From contig NZ_CP136921.1 of NCBI RefSeq assembly GCF_033100095.1, positions 3,127,001 to 3,191,000 of the forward strand: a stretch of 64,000 nt of DNA, given 5' to 3'. This DNA comes from Diaphorobacter limosus (lineage in GTDB: Bacteria; Pseudomonadota; Gammaproteobacteria; Burkholderiales; Burkholderiaceae_C). Positions within the stretch are counted from its first letter, which is position 1. Each line of letters begins with the position of its first letter. The translations under genes and the position numbers were made by a program. Below are positions 57,576-64,000 of this stretch, piece by piece. The notes under the pieces are model-generated. The model did no database searches. It was not told the origin of the DNA and saw only the letters and a list, made by a program, of their open reading frames with translations.

Positions 57576-59777
57576 CTACAGCCCATGCACGGCCGCGCGC
57601 AGCGCGTCGGCGTTCAGGATCTCGGAGAACACCACCGGCTCGCGTCCCGGCGCGTGCAGCACGTAGACCGGCACGCCGCTGCGGCCCAGCGCGGCGAGGG
57701 CGGCGGTGATGGCCGGGTCGCGCCGCGTCCAGTCGGCGCGCAGCAGGGCCACCTGCTTGGCGGCAAAGTCGCCCAGCACTTCGGTTTTGGCCAGGGTGGT
57801 GCTCTTGTTGTACTGGCAGGTCACGCACCAGGCGGCGGTGTAGTCCACGAACACCGGGCGGCCCTGGGCCAGCAGTTCATCGGCCAGGCCCGGGCGCCAG
57901 GCCTGCCAGGCGGATGCGCCTACCGGGGCCGCGGTTGCGGTTTCGCTGGCATGGGGCGTCAGTTCAATGATTTTTGGGCCCCAGGCCCATGTGAACCAAG
58001 CGCAGGCAGCTATGGATAGTGGAGCAAGCACGGCCCGGCTGAGGCCGCGCAACGTCAGCGCCCAGACGGCCATGGCGAGCAGCACCAGCAGCGCCAGCAG
58101 CGCGGCCGCGCCGTGGATACCGCTTTGCTGGCCCAGCACCCAGACCAGCCAGACCACGGTGGCGAACATGGGAAAGGCCAGGAAGCGGCGCAGTGTCTCC
58201 ATCCAGGCGCCGGGCCGGGGCAGGGCGCGGGCAAAGGCCGGCAGCCAGCTGGCCAGCAGATAGGGCAGGGCCAGGCCCAGGCCCAGGGCGGCGAAGATGG
58301 ACAGCGCCTGCGCGGCCGGCAGCTGGGCCGTGAGGCCGAGCGACGCGCCCATGAACGGCGCCGTGCAGGGCGACGCCACGGCGACGGCGAGCACGCCGGT
58401 CAGGAACGCATCCAGCACCGGGTGGCGCGCCTGCAGGCCGGCCAGCGACGATGGCAGCATGGCGCGGAACTCGAACATGCCGGCCAGGTTCAGCGCGATC
58501 AGCGTGAACAGCGCGGCCAGTGCCGCCACCACGGCCGGCGACTGCAGCTGAAAGCCCCAGCCCACGGCCTCGCCGGCGGCGCGCAGGGCCAGCATCAACG
58601 CGCCCAGCGCCAGAAACGACAGCAGCACCCCGGCGGTATAGGCCAGGCCGCTGACGCGGTGCGCGCGCGCGTCCTGCGCGTGGCGCGCAAAGCCCACCAC
58701 CTTGATGGCCAGCACCGGGAACACGCAGGGCATGAGGTTGAGGATCAGGCCGCCGAGCACCGCGCCGGCCAGCGCCAGCAGCCAGGTGGCCAGCGGCGCC
58801 GGGGTGTGTGCCAGGGGCAGGGGCTGCGCGTTGGCGGCGTTGGCCTTGAGCGCGGCCTCGAGCGCCGGCGACATGGCGGCCAGTGGCGCCACGGCGGGCC
58901 AGCCGCCGGCCACGGGCAGCTCCATGCGCCAGCCCTGGCCGGCGTGGGCCAGCACCAGGGGCATGGGCTCGGGGCCCTCGCTGCGGTCGCGCGCCAGCGG
59001 CACGCGCGCCGTCCAGGTGGCGCCGTCCCATTGCTGCGTGGGCGTGGCGGCGGTTTCGACCACGCCGCTGGTCTCGGGAAAGACCTCCAGCTTTTGCCCC
59101 TGCAGCGCGGCGGGCAGGCCGGCCACGCGCAGCAGCACGGCGCCGCCGTCCACGCGCGCGCCGCTGTCCGCGTGCGCGGGCAGGTTTTGCGGATGGGCCC
59201 GGGCGGCGGCGTCAAAGGCCGCGGCGTGCAGGGCGGTCGTGCCCTGTATAGGCAGCTGCAGGGTGAATTCCCCGTCCTCGGGAATGCATTCCTGGCGGCA
59301 CACCAGCCACGAGGCCTTGAGCCGGATGGTGACCTCCTGCGCCAGCGGGCCGGGGTTGAAGGCCGGCGACACGGTCACGGGCACGGGCAGCAGTGCCGTA
59401 CCCTCGTAGCCGTAGTTGGCCAGGTGGCCTATGGAGATCTTTTTGGGCACGGGCCAGGCGATCTCGCCCGCATCCAGGCCGGCGGGCAGCTGCCATTCCA
59501 GCTGCGTGGGCAGGCCCGAGTCGCCGGGGTTCTTCCAGTAGGTATGCCAGTCCTTGGTATGGGTCAGCAGCAGGCCCAGCTGCAGCGGCCGGCCCGGGGC
59601 CACGCCCTCGGGGGCCTGGGCGACGAGCTCGGCGCGCACCTGGGGGGTGGTGACCACGCTGGTGCCGGCCATGGCCGTGGTTTTGAGCTGAATTTGGCTG
59701 TTGGCGCCCATGGCTAGCGCGCTGACAGCTATAAAAACAATAGTTGGCAGGATCTGCCGTAGAAGTCGGTGAAGCAT
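57576..59777 (-). CDS. DsbD/ScsB-like thiol:disulfide interchange protein
   Basis: A 733-aa inner-membrane protein. An N-terminal signal (LRQILPTIVFIAVSALAMGANS) leads to a periplasmic domain (about 30-340, with LVCRQECIPEDGEF Cys pair). A membrane part with about eight helices follows, carrying MPCVFPVLAIK and ASPCTAPFMGASLG, the redox Cys of DsbD-type conductors. A C-terminal thioredoxin-like domain carries AAWCVTCQYN. It moves electrons from cytosolic thioredoxin to the periplasm. The coding sequence for the signal's hydrophobic core coincides with an AGCGCTT/AGCTAT repeat copy. Confidence 0.9.
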   Translation of the reverse strand: MLHRLLRQILPTIVFIAVSALAMGANSQIQLKTTAMAGTSVVTTPQVRAELVAQAPEGVAPGRPLQLGLLLTHTKDWHTYWKNPGDSGLPTQLEWQLPAGLDAGEIAWPVPKKISIGHLANYGYEGTALLPVPVTVSPAFNPGPLAQEVTIRLKASWLVCRQECIPEDGEFTLQLPIQGTTALHAAAFDAAARAHPQNLPAHADSGARVDGGAVLLRVAGLPAALQGQKLEVFPETSGVVETAATPTQQWDGATWTARVPLARDRSEGPEPMPLVLAHAGQGWRMELPVAGGWPAVAPLAAMSPALEAALKANAANAQPLPLAHTPAPLATWLLALAGAVLGGLILNLMPCVFPVLAIKVVGFARHAQDARAHRVSGLAYTAGVLLSFLALGALMLALRAAGEAVGWGFQLQSPAVVAALAALFTLIALNLAGMFEFRAMLPSSLAGLQARHPVLDAFLTGVLAVAVASPCTAPFMGASLGLTAQLPAAQALSIFAALGLGLALPYLLASWLPAFARALPRPGAWMETLRRFLAFPMFATVVWLVWVLGQQSGIHGAAALLALLVLLAMAVWALTLRGLSRAVLAPLSIAACAWFTWAWGPKIIELTPHASETATAAPVGASAWQAWRPGLADELLAQGRPVFVDYTAAWCVTCQYNKSTTLAKTEVLGDFAAKQVALLRADWTRRDPAITAALAALGRSGVPVYVLHAPGREPVVFSEILNADALRAAVHGL
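59712..59748. repeat. AGCGCTT/AGCTAT interspersed repeat, copy 7
   Basis: GCTAGCGCGCTGACAGCTATAAAAACAATAGTTGG, close to copies 1 and 2 (CTGACAGCTATC, AGCTATAAAAATAGTAG). It lies inside the 5' end of the DsbD-like gene and encodes, on the - strand, the hydrophobic core TIVFIAVSALA of its signal peptide. Confidence 0.6.
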
Positions 59778-59841
59778 GTCGCAGGGTGGGAGCGGCGGGG
59801 CGCCGTTTGGTTCCTTGGGGCAATGGTAGAGCCACATTAAG

Positions 59842-60684
59842 ATGGCTGGCATGTCATACCCCTCCCGTTTCTGGGCCGACCTGTCCACGCGTGACTTTGC
59901 CGAGGCGCGTACCTGGGGCCTGGCCGCGCAGACCGTGGCTGTGCTGCCCGTGGCGGCGGTGGAGCAGCATGGGCCGCATCTGCCGCTGTCGGTTGACGCT
60001 GCGTTGCTTGACGGCGTGATCCAGGCGGCGCTGCCGCTGCTGCCGGCCGAGTTGCCGGTGCTGTTTTTGCCGCCACAGCAGCTGGGCCTGTCCACCGAGC
60101 ACCGCTCCTACCCCGGCACGCTGACGCTGTCGCCCAGCACGCTGATCGCGCTGTGGACCGAGCTGGGCGAATGCGTGGCGCGCGCCGGCATCAAGAAGCT
60201 GCTGCTGTTGAACGGCCATGGTGGCAACGTGAGCCCCATGGACATCGTGGCGCGCGAGCTGCGCCAGCGCTGCGGCCTGCTGGTCTACAGCAGCAGCTGG
60301 TTCGGCCTGCCGCTGCCGGACGCGGTGAGCGGGCTGTTCAGCGCGCAGGAGCACCGCTTTGGCATCCACGGCGGCGAGATCGAGACGTCGATGATGCTGC
60401 ACCTGGCGCCCGAGACCGTGCACATGGAGCACGCGCGCCACTGGCGCTCGACATCCCAGGATCGCGCCGAGCGCCATGCCATCCTGGGCAACGGCAAGAG
60501 CGCCAAGATGGGCTGGGCCATGGAGGACTACCACAGCGCCGGCGCCGTGGGCAACGCCGCCGCCGCCAGCGCCGACAAGGGCCAGGCCGTGGTGCAGGCG
60601 GCGGGCGCCGCGCTGGCGCAGCTCCTGGCCGAGCTGCATGCGCTGCCGCTGTCCACCCTGGCGCCCAGGCCGGGGCCGCCGTAG
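59842..60684 (+). CDS. Creatininase-family amidohydrolase
   Basis: A 280-aa protein with the metal-binding motifs of the creatininase/MftE group: VAAVEQHGPHLPLSVD (Glu41, His43, Asp52), LLLNGHGGNVSPMDIV near residue 117 and GIHGGEIETSMMLHL near 170. Members act on creatinine, formamides or peptides. No creatine pathway genes are nearby, so the substrate is open. ATG 59842 is used; ATG 59851 (MSYPSRF) is an alternative. Divergent from the DsbD-like gene. Confidence 0.85.
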   Translation: MAGMSYPSRFWADLSTRDFAEARTWGLAAQTVAVLPVAAVEQHGPHLPLSVDAALLDGVIQAALPLLPAELPVLFLPPQQLGLSTEHRSYPGTLTLSPSTLIALWTELGECVARAGIKKLLLLNGHGGNVSPMDIVARELRQRCGLLVYSSSWFGLPLPDAVSGLFSAQEHRFGIHGGEIETSMMLHLAPETVHMEHARHWRSTSQDRAERHAILGNGKSAKMGWAMEDYHSAGAVGNAAAASADKGQAVVQAAGAALAQLLAELHALPLSTLAPRPGPP

Positions 60685-60780
60685 CCGGCCGGTGCTGGCT
60701 TGGCACTACTGTGATAGCGCACATCAAGGCGCAAAATGAAGCACAGTGGTACAACCGGCCGCATTGGGAGAATCAACCGC

Positions 60781-61980
60781 ATGCTTCAGATCAGGCCGCC
60801 CTTGCAGGCATCCACCACCAAGTACGCACAGCAGCTGCGCCGGGGCTTTCGCTGGCTGCGCTTCGATGCGCCGCTGGAGGCCGAGTACCGCGCCTATAGC
60901 CACAGCGACGAGTATGTGCGCGTGCTGTGGTTCAGCGCCCTTTGCCTGTTGCTGTGGGGTGGCTACGGGCTGTTTGACCTGTGGCGCATCGATGCCGCGC
61001 GGCTGGGCGCCGGGCAGCAGCCGCTGTTGACCGCCCTGCGCGTGACGCGCGTGGCCGTCACGGTGGCGATTGCGCTGGTGCTGGTCGGCGCCTTGTGGCG
61101 CGCGCCCATGCGCTGGCTGCATGGGGCGCTGATGGGGCTGGGCGTGGCGCTCAGCTGTGGTGCGGCGTTTGCGGTGTATGCCTACAAGGTGTTCGGCGTG
61201 CCGCATGAGACGGCCGTTCTGGTGATGATCATGCTGGGCCTGTTTTCGCCGTTCGCCATCAACCTGTGGGCGCAACTGGCCATGGCCGCGCTGTATCTGG
61301 CTTGCGTGGGTGCGCTGGCCTGGGTGGCACCGCAGCCCGAGGTGCAGGCGCAGATGCTGCGCCTGGGCGTGGAGCTGGCGCTGGCGGCGCTGGTGTTCAG
61401 CTTTGCCGCCTACTGGCGCGAGCACCAGCGGCGCGAGCAGTTCCTGTACCGCGGCGACGCCCACTGGCTGGCGATGCGCGATGCGCTCACCGGCCTGTAC
61501 AACCGCCGCATGTTCAACCACCACCTGGAGCAGGTCATGGCCCAGGCGCGGCGCGAGGGCCAGCCGCTGGCCTTGTTGATCGTCGATGTGGATCACTTCA
61601 AGGCCTACAACGACCTCCATGGCCACCCGCAGGGCGACGCCGTGCTGCAGCAGGTGGCGCAGGTCGGCCTGGCCTGCATTGGCCGGCCGCTGGACATAGC
61701 AGCGCGCGTGGGCGGCGAGGAGTTTGCCGTGCTGCTGTACGGCAGCAGCGCCGAACACGCCCGGGCGCTGGGACAAAGCCTGGTGGCCGGCGTGCGCCAA
61801 CGCGCGCTGGCCCATGGGGCTTCACCGGTGGCCGATGTGGTCACGGTGAGCGTGGGCGGCGCCATGGTGCAGCCCGAAGACCGCCCGCAGACGCTGTTTG
61901 CACGCGCCGACCGGGTGCTCTACCAGGCCAAGAACAACGGGCGCGACCGCTGCCACTGGGAGGCGGCGCTTCAGGCGTGA
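60781..61980 (+). CDS. Membrane-bound diguanylate cyclase
   Basis: A 399-aa protein with about six hydrophobic segments (about residues 45-215) and a C-terminal GGDEF domain: MRDALTGLYNRRMFNHHLEQ, VDVDHFKAYNDLHGHPQGD, RVGGEEFAVLLYG with an RxxD site (RPLD) five residues upstream. It should make cyclic di-GMP under feedback control. ATG 60781 was chosen for a GGGAGA upstream; ATG 60736 is possible. It overlaps the convergent histidine phosphatase gene by 10 bp. Confidence 0.88.
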   Translation: MLQIRPPLQASTTKYAQQLRRGFRWLRFDAPLEAEYRAYSHSDEYVRVLWFSALCLLLWGGYGLFDLWRIDAARLGAGQQPLLTALRVTRVAVTVAIALVLVGALWRAPMRWLHGALMGLGVALSCGAAFAVYAYKVFGVPHETAVLVMIMLGLFSPFAINLWAQLAMAALYLACVGALAWVAPQPEVQAQMLRLGVELALAALVFSFAAYWREHQRREQFLYRGDAHWLAMRDALTGLYNRRMFNHHLEQVMAQARREGQPLALLIVDVDHFKAYNDLHGHPQGDAVLQQVAQVGLACIGRPLDIAARVGGEEFAVLLYGSSAEHARALGQSLVAGVRQRALAHGASPVADVVTVSVGGAMVQPEDRPQTLFARADRVLYQAKNNGRDRCHWEAALQA

Positions 61981-62642
61981 GTGACCCAGCCCGCGTATTC
62001 GGGCGCGTCCAGGTGCGCCAGGCTGTTGAAGGTCTGCAGCATCAGGCGTTTGGGGCTCACGCTGAACTCGGTGACGGCGCTGTTGCGGATGCGCATGTTC
62101 AGCGCAATCGTCACCTCGGGCGGCGTGCGCAGCACCTCGCCCACGGCGGCGGCAATCGGCCCGCCGCTGGAGACCAGCAGCACGCTACCCCCCACATGCT
62201 GGCGCCGCACCTGCTCCAGCGCGGCGCGCACGCCGCCTGAAAACCCATCCCAGCCGGGCATGCCCGCCGGGCTGATGGTGCCGGCCATCCACTGTGCCAG
62301 CGCGTCGCACAGCAGGCGGAAATGCTGCCTGTACAGCTCGGGTGTGTCCGGGCGCGGCAGGGGCGCGGGGTGGATGGCGCTTATCAGCGCCTGGCTGTTG
62401 TATTCGTTCAGGCCGGGCAGCAGCTGGGGCTCGGGCATGGCGCCCAGGCCCTGGGCTATGCCCGCCAGCGTCTGCGCGTGGCGGCGCAGCGTGCCGCAGA
62501 GCACGGCGTCAAAGCGCAGGCCGCGTTCGCGCCAGTAGGCGCCCAGGCGCTCGGACTGCTGCCGGCCGCGCGCGCTCAGCTGGTCGTAGTCGGCAGCGCC
62601 AAACGAGGCCTGGCCGTGGCGCACGAGGTAGAGGGTTCCCAT
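61971..62642 (-). CDS. Histidine phosphatase (phosphoglycerate-mutase-like)
   Basis: A 223-aa protein starting MGTLYLVRHGQASFGAADYDQLSARGRQQSERLG: the RHG motif (Arg8-His9-Gly10) and spacing are those of the histidine phosphatase branch, with VLCGTLRRHAQTLAGIA and SGGPIAAAVGEVL for the other catalytic residues (the second His is not in the usual GH form). Substrate unknown. ATG 62642 gives the canonical N-terminus. It lies just after a repeat copy and converges with the GGDEF gene. Confidence 0.85.
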   Translation of the reverse strand: MGTLYLVRHGQASFGAADYDQLSARGRQQSERLGAYWRERGLRFDAVLCGTLRRHAQTLAGIAQGLGAMPEPQLLPGLNEYNSQALISAIHPAPLPRPDTPELYRQHFRLLCDALAQWMAGTISPAGMPGWDGFSGGVRAALEQVRRQHVGGSVLLVSSGGPIAAAVGEVLRTPPEVTIALNMRIRNSAVTEFSVSPKRLMLQTFNSLAHLDAPEYAGWVTHA

Positions 62643-62687
62643 GCCGCCGATTTTGACAAAACAGGCCGCTGGCACTTGTCCTGTGTG

Positions 62688-62716
62688 CGACAGCAGCTAT
62701 CAATTTAATAGTTTCA
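62688..62716. repeat. AGCGCTT/AGCTAT interspersed repeat, copy 8 (fragment)
   Basis: GCGACAGCAGCTATCAATTTAATAGTTTC: the AGCTATC...AATAGT half of the element, in the 82-bp gap between the threonine-dehydratase-like and histidine phosphatase genes. Confidence 0.5.
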
Positions 62717-62724
62717 GGGCGATC

Positions 62725-63693
62725 TCAGAGCGCGCCCAGCACGCGCGCGAACATGGCCGCGTCCACATTGCCGCCGGTCAGCGCCAGGCCCACGCATTGG
62801 CCGTGCAGCATGTCCTTTTCCTGCAGTGCGCCGGCCAGGGCCGCGGCGCCCGCGCCCTCGGCCACGTTGTGGGTGTCGGTGAACAGCGCGCGCATGGCGG
62901 CGGCCACCTCTTCGTCCGTGACCTGCACCAGGTGATCGAGCTCGTCCCTGAGGATGGCGAGAGCATCGGGGTCGGCCAGGCGCACGGCCATGCCGTCGGC
63001 CAGCTGGGTGCTGACGGGCGACTCGACCACGCGGCCGGCGGCAAACGACTCGGCATAGGTAAGCGCGCCGCTGCTGACCACGCCCACCAGGCGCACGCCA
63101 TGGCCCAGGGCGCGCTTGGCCGCCACGGCGGCGCAGGCGCCCGAGCCCAGGCCGATCGGCACATAGGCCCAGTCCATGTGCGGCACGGCGCGCAGGAATT
63201 CCCACCAGTAGCTGGCCACGCCGCGCACCAGGGCCGGATGGTAGCTGGGCACCATGTGGGCGCCGCGCTGCCCGGCCAGCTGGAGCGCATGCTCGCGCGC
63301 GGCCTGGAAGTCCTCGCCATGCTCCACCAGGTTGACGCCCAGCGCGCGCATGGCGGCGTTCTTTTCCACCGAGTTGCCATGCGGCACGCAGATGGTGCAG
63401 GCCACGCCATGCAGGCGCGCGGCCCAGCCAATGCTCTGGCCATGGTTGCCGCGCGTGGCGCTGATGACCTCGCGCGGCAGCCGGCCGTCTTGCGCCAGCT
63501 GGGCAAAGTAGCTCAGGCCGCCGCGGATCTTGAACGCGCCCACGGGGCCGTGGTTCTCGTGCTTGAGCCAGCACTCGGCGCCCAGGCGCTCGGCCAGCAG
63601 ACCCCAGCGGTACTGGGGCGTGGGCTGGAACTGCCGGTAGATGAGCTGCGCCGCGGCCTCGATCTCGGCCAGCGTGGGCAGCGGCGCGGTCAT
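62725..63693 (-). CDS. Threonine/serine dehydratase-like PLP enzyme
   Basis: A 322-aa fold-type II PLP enzyme: the cofactor lysine is Lys55 in GAFKIRGG, SATRGNHGQSIGWAARLHG is the substrate/phosphate loop, and GLGSGACAAVAA the glycine-rich PLP phosphate site. It lacks the regulatory ACT domain of IlvA, so it is a catabolic or side-specific dehydratase (threonine, serine or a hydroxy-amino acid). It starts 3 bp after the aminotransferase stop; both may work in amino-acid breakdown. Confidence 0.88.
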   Translation of the reverse strand: MTAPLPTLAEIEAAAQLIYRQFQPTPQYRWGLLAERLGAECWLKHENHGPVGAFKIRGGLSYFAQLAQDGRLPREVISATRGNHGQSIGWAARLHGVACTICVPHGNSVEKNAAMRALGVNLVEHGEDFQAAREHALQLAGQRGAHMVPSYHPALVRGVASYWWEFLRAVPHMDWAYVPIGLGSGACAAVAAKRALGHGVRLVGVVSSGALTYAESFAAGRVVESPVSTQLADGMAVRLADPDALAILRDELDHLVQVTDEEVAAAMRALFTDTHNVAEGAGAAALAGALQEKDMLHGQCVGLALTGGNVDAAMFARVLGAL

Positions 63694-63696
63694 GGT

Positions 63697-64000
63697 CTAG
63701 AGCGCCTGGCGGATGGTGGCGGCCAGGGCCGCAATGCCGGTGTCGATCTGCGCGGCGCTGGCCGTGACGAAGGACAGGCGCAGCGTGCGCGGGTCGCCAT
63801 GGTCGGCATAAAAGGCGGCGCCGGGCACGAAGGCCACGTTGCGCTCCACGGCCTTTGGCAAAAGCTCGATGGCGTTCATGCCCTCGGGCAGGCGCACCCA
63901 CAGGAACATGCCGCCGGCGGGGCTGTTCCATTGCACGCCCAGGCCGGCCATCTCGCGCTCCAGCGCGGCCAGCATGGCGTCGCGCTGGTGCTTGTAGAGC
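63697..64000 (-). CDS. Class I/II PLP aminotransferase, C-terminal part
   Basis: The last 100 codons or so of a fold-type I aminotransferase, cut by the window end. Visible: LYKHQRDAMLAALEREMAGLG, WNSPAGGMFLWVRLPEGMNAIELLPKAVERNVAFVPGAAFYAD and the arginine motif RTLRLSFVTAS that binds the substrate carboxylate. The PAGGMFLWVRLPEG segment is typical of the 2-aminoadipate/valine-pyruvate and MocR-related aminotransferases. It is 3 bp upstream of the dehydratase-like gene. Confidence 0.85.
   Translation of the reverse strand, partial: LYKHQRDAMLAALEREMAGLGVQWNSPAGGMFLWVRLPEGMNAIELLPKAVERNVAFVPGAAFYADHGDPRTLRLSFVTASAAQIDTGIAALAATIRQAL

Noticed and set aside
57985..58025. Further AGCGCTT/AGCTAT repeat copy inside the DsbD-like gene
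   Set aside because: Only CAGGCAGCTATGGATAG resembles the element; the match is short and encodes part of a normal membrane helix.

Overview
The window looks like chromosomal DNA of a GC-rich betaproteobacterium of the family Comamonadaceae (Acidovorax/Alicycliphilus/Comamonas-like). This is inferred from the gene order of the ribosomal spc/alpha operons, a PhaM-type PHB granule protein, TctC-type receptors, and many short intergenic repeats of the 'AGCGCTT...AGCTAT' kind. No database search was possible, so genus is open.

Layout. 1-8.4 kb (+): spc and alpha ribosomal protein operons (rplX end, rplE, rpsN, rpsH, rplF, rplR, rpsE, rpmD, rplO, secY, rpmJ, rpsM, rpsK, rpsD, rpoA, rplQ), with structured leaders before rpsD, rpoA and rplQ, closed by an initiator tRNA-fMet and a terminator. 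8.4-27.7 kb: mixed housekeeping and accessory genes: a tyrosine phosphatase, an HU-like protein with a Lys/Ala tail divergent from a PhaM-like protein, a FIST sensor protein, a small operon of FAD oxidoreductase plus fused CMD/peroxidase-like protein behind a 5'-truncated tctC, an LplT/PlsC fusion, two signalling proteins, tgt, a universal stress protein, phospholipase A and a UvrD/Rep helicase.

27.7-39.1 kb is the most coherent accessory locus. A TctD/TctE-like two-component system, an ATP-citrate-lyase-like gene pair (ATP-grasp subunit plus an unusually long CoA-ligase/citryl-CoA-lyase subunit), a CitMHS citrate transporter and a universal stress protein lie between two paralogous periplasmic binding proteins, with an AEC permease at the outer end. 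I read it as a citrate (or related tricarboxylate) sensing, uptake and ATP-dependent cleavage system.

39.4-43.3 kb (+): a glycosylation operon (GT39, GT2, GtrA, ChbG-like deacetylase). The GT2 gene is thrown out of frame by a 59-bp tandem duplication, a candidate ON/OFF switch. It is followed by a non-coding long inverted repeat of about 760 bp. 44.2-51.3 kb: periplasmic asparaginase, a DUF4160/DUF2442-HTH pair with a palindrome in its promoter, priA, a 617-bp gap with three DnaA-box matches, hemE and an L,D-transpeptidase.

51.3-57.5 kb (-) is a worn defence/toxin-antitoxin island: hicB with a nonsense-mutated hicA, a heavily decayed MmeI/Eco57I-like DNA methyltransferase, parDE, a MazE-like/Doc pair, and a PAS-GGDEF gene split by one stop. 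57.6-64 kb: DsbD/ScsB-like disulfide reductase, creatininase-family hydrolase, diguanylate cyclase, histidine phosphatase, threonine-dehydratase-like enzyme and the end of an aminotransferase gene.

Two repeat families run through the window. One is the AGCGCTT/AGCTAT element, which in two places forms part of signal-peptide coding sequence. The other is a REP/BIME-like 'CCCTCTCCC...GGGAGAGGG' hairpin pair, which sits in frame inside priA and the dead methyltransferase.
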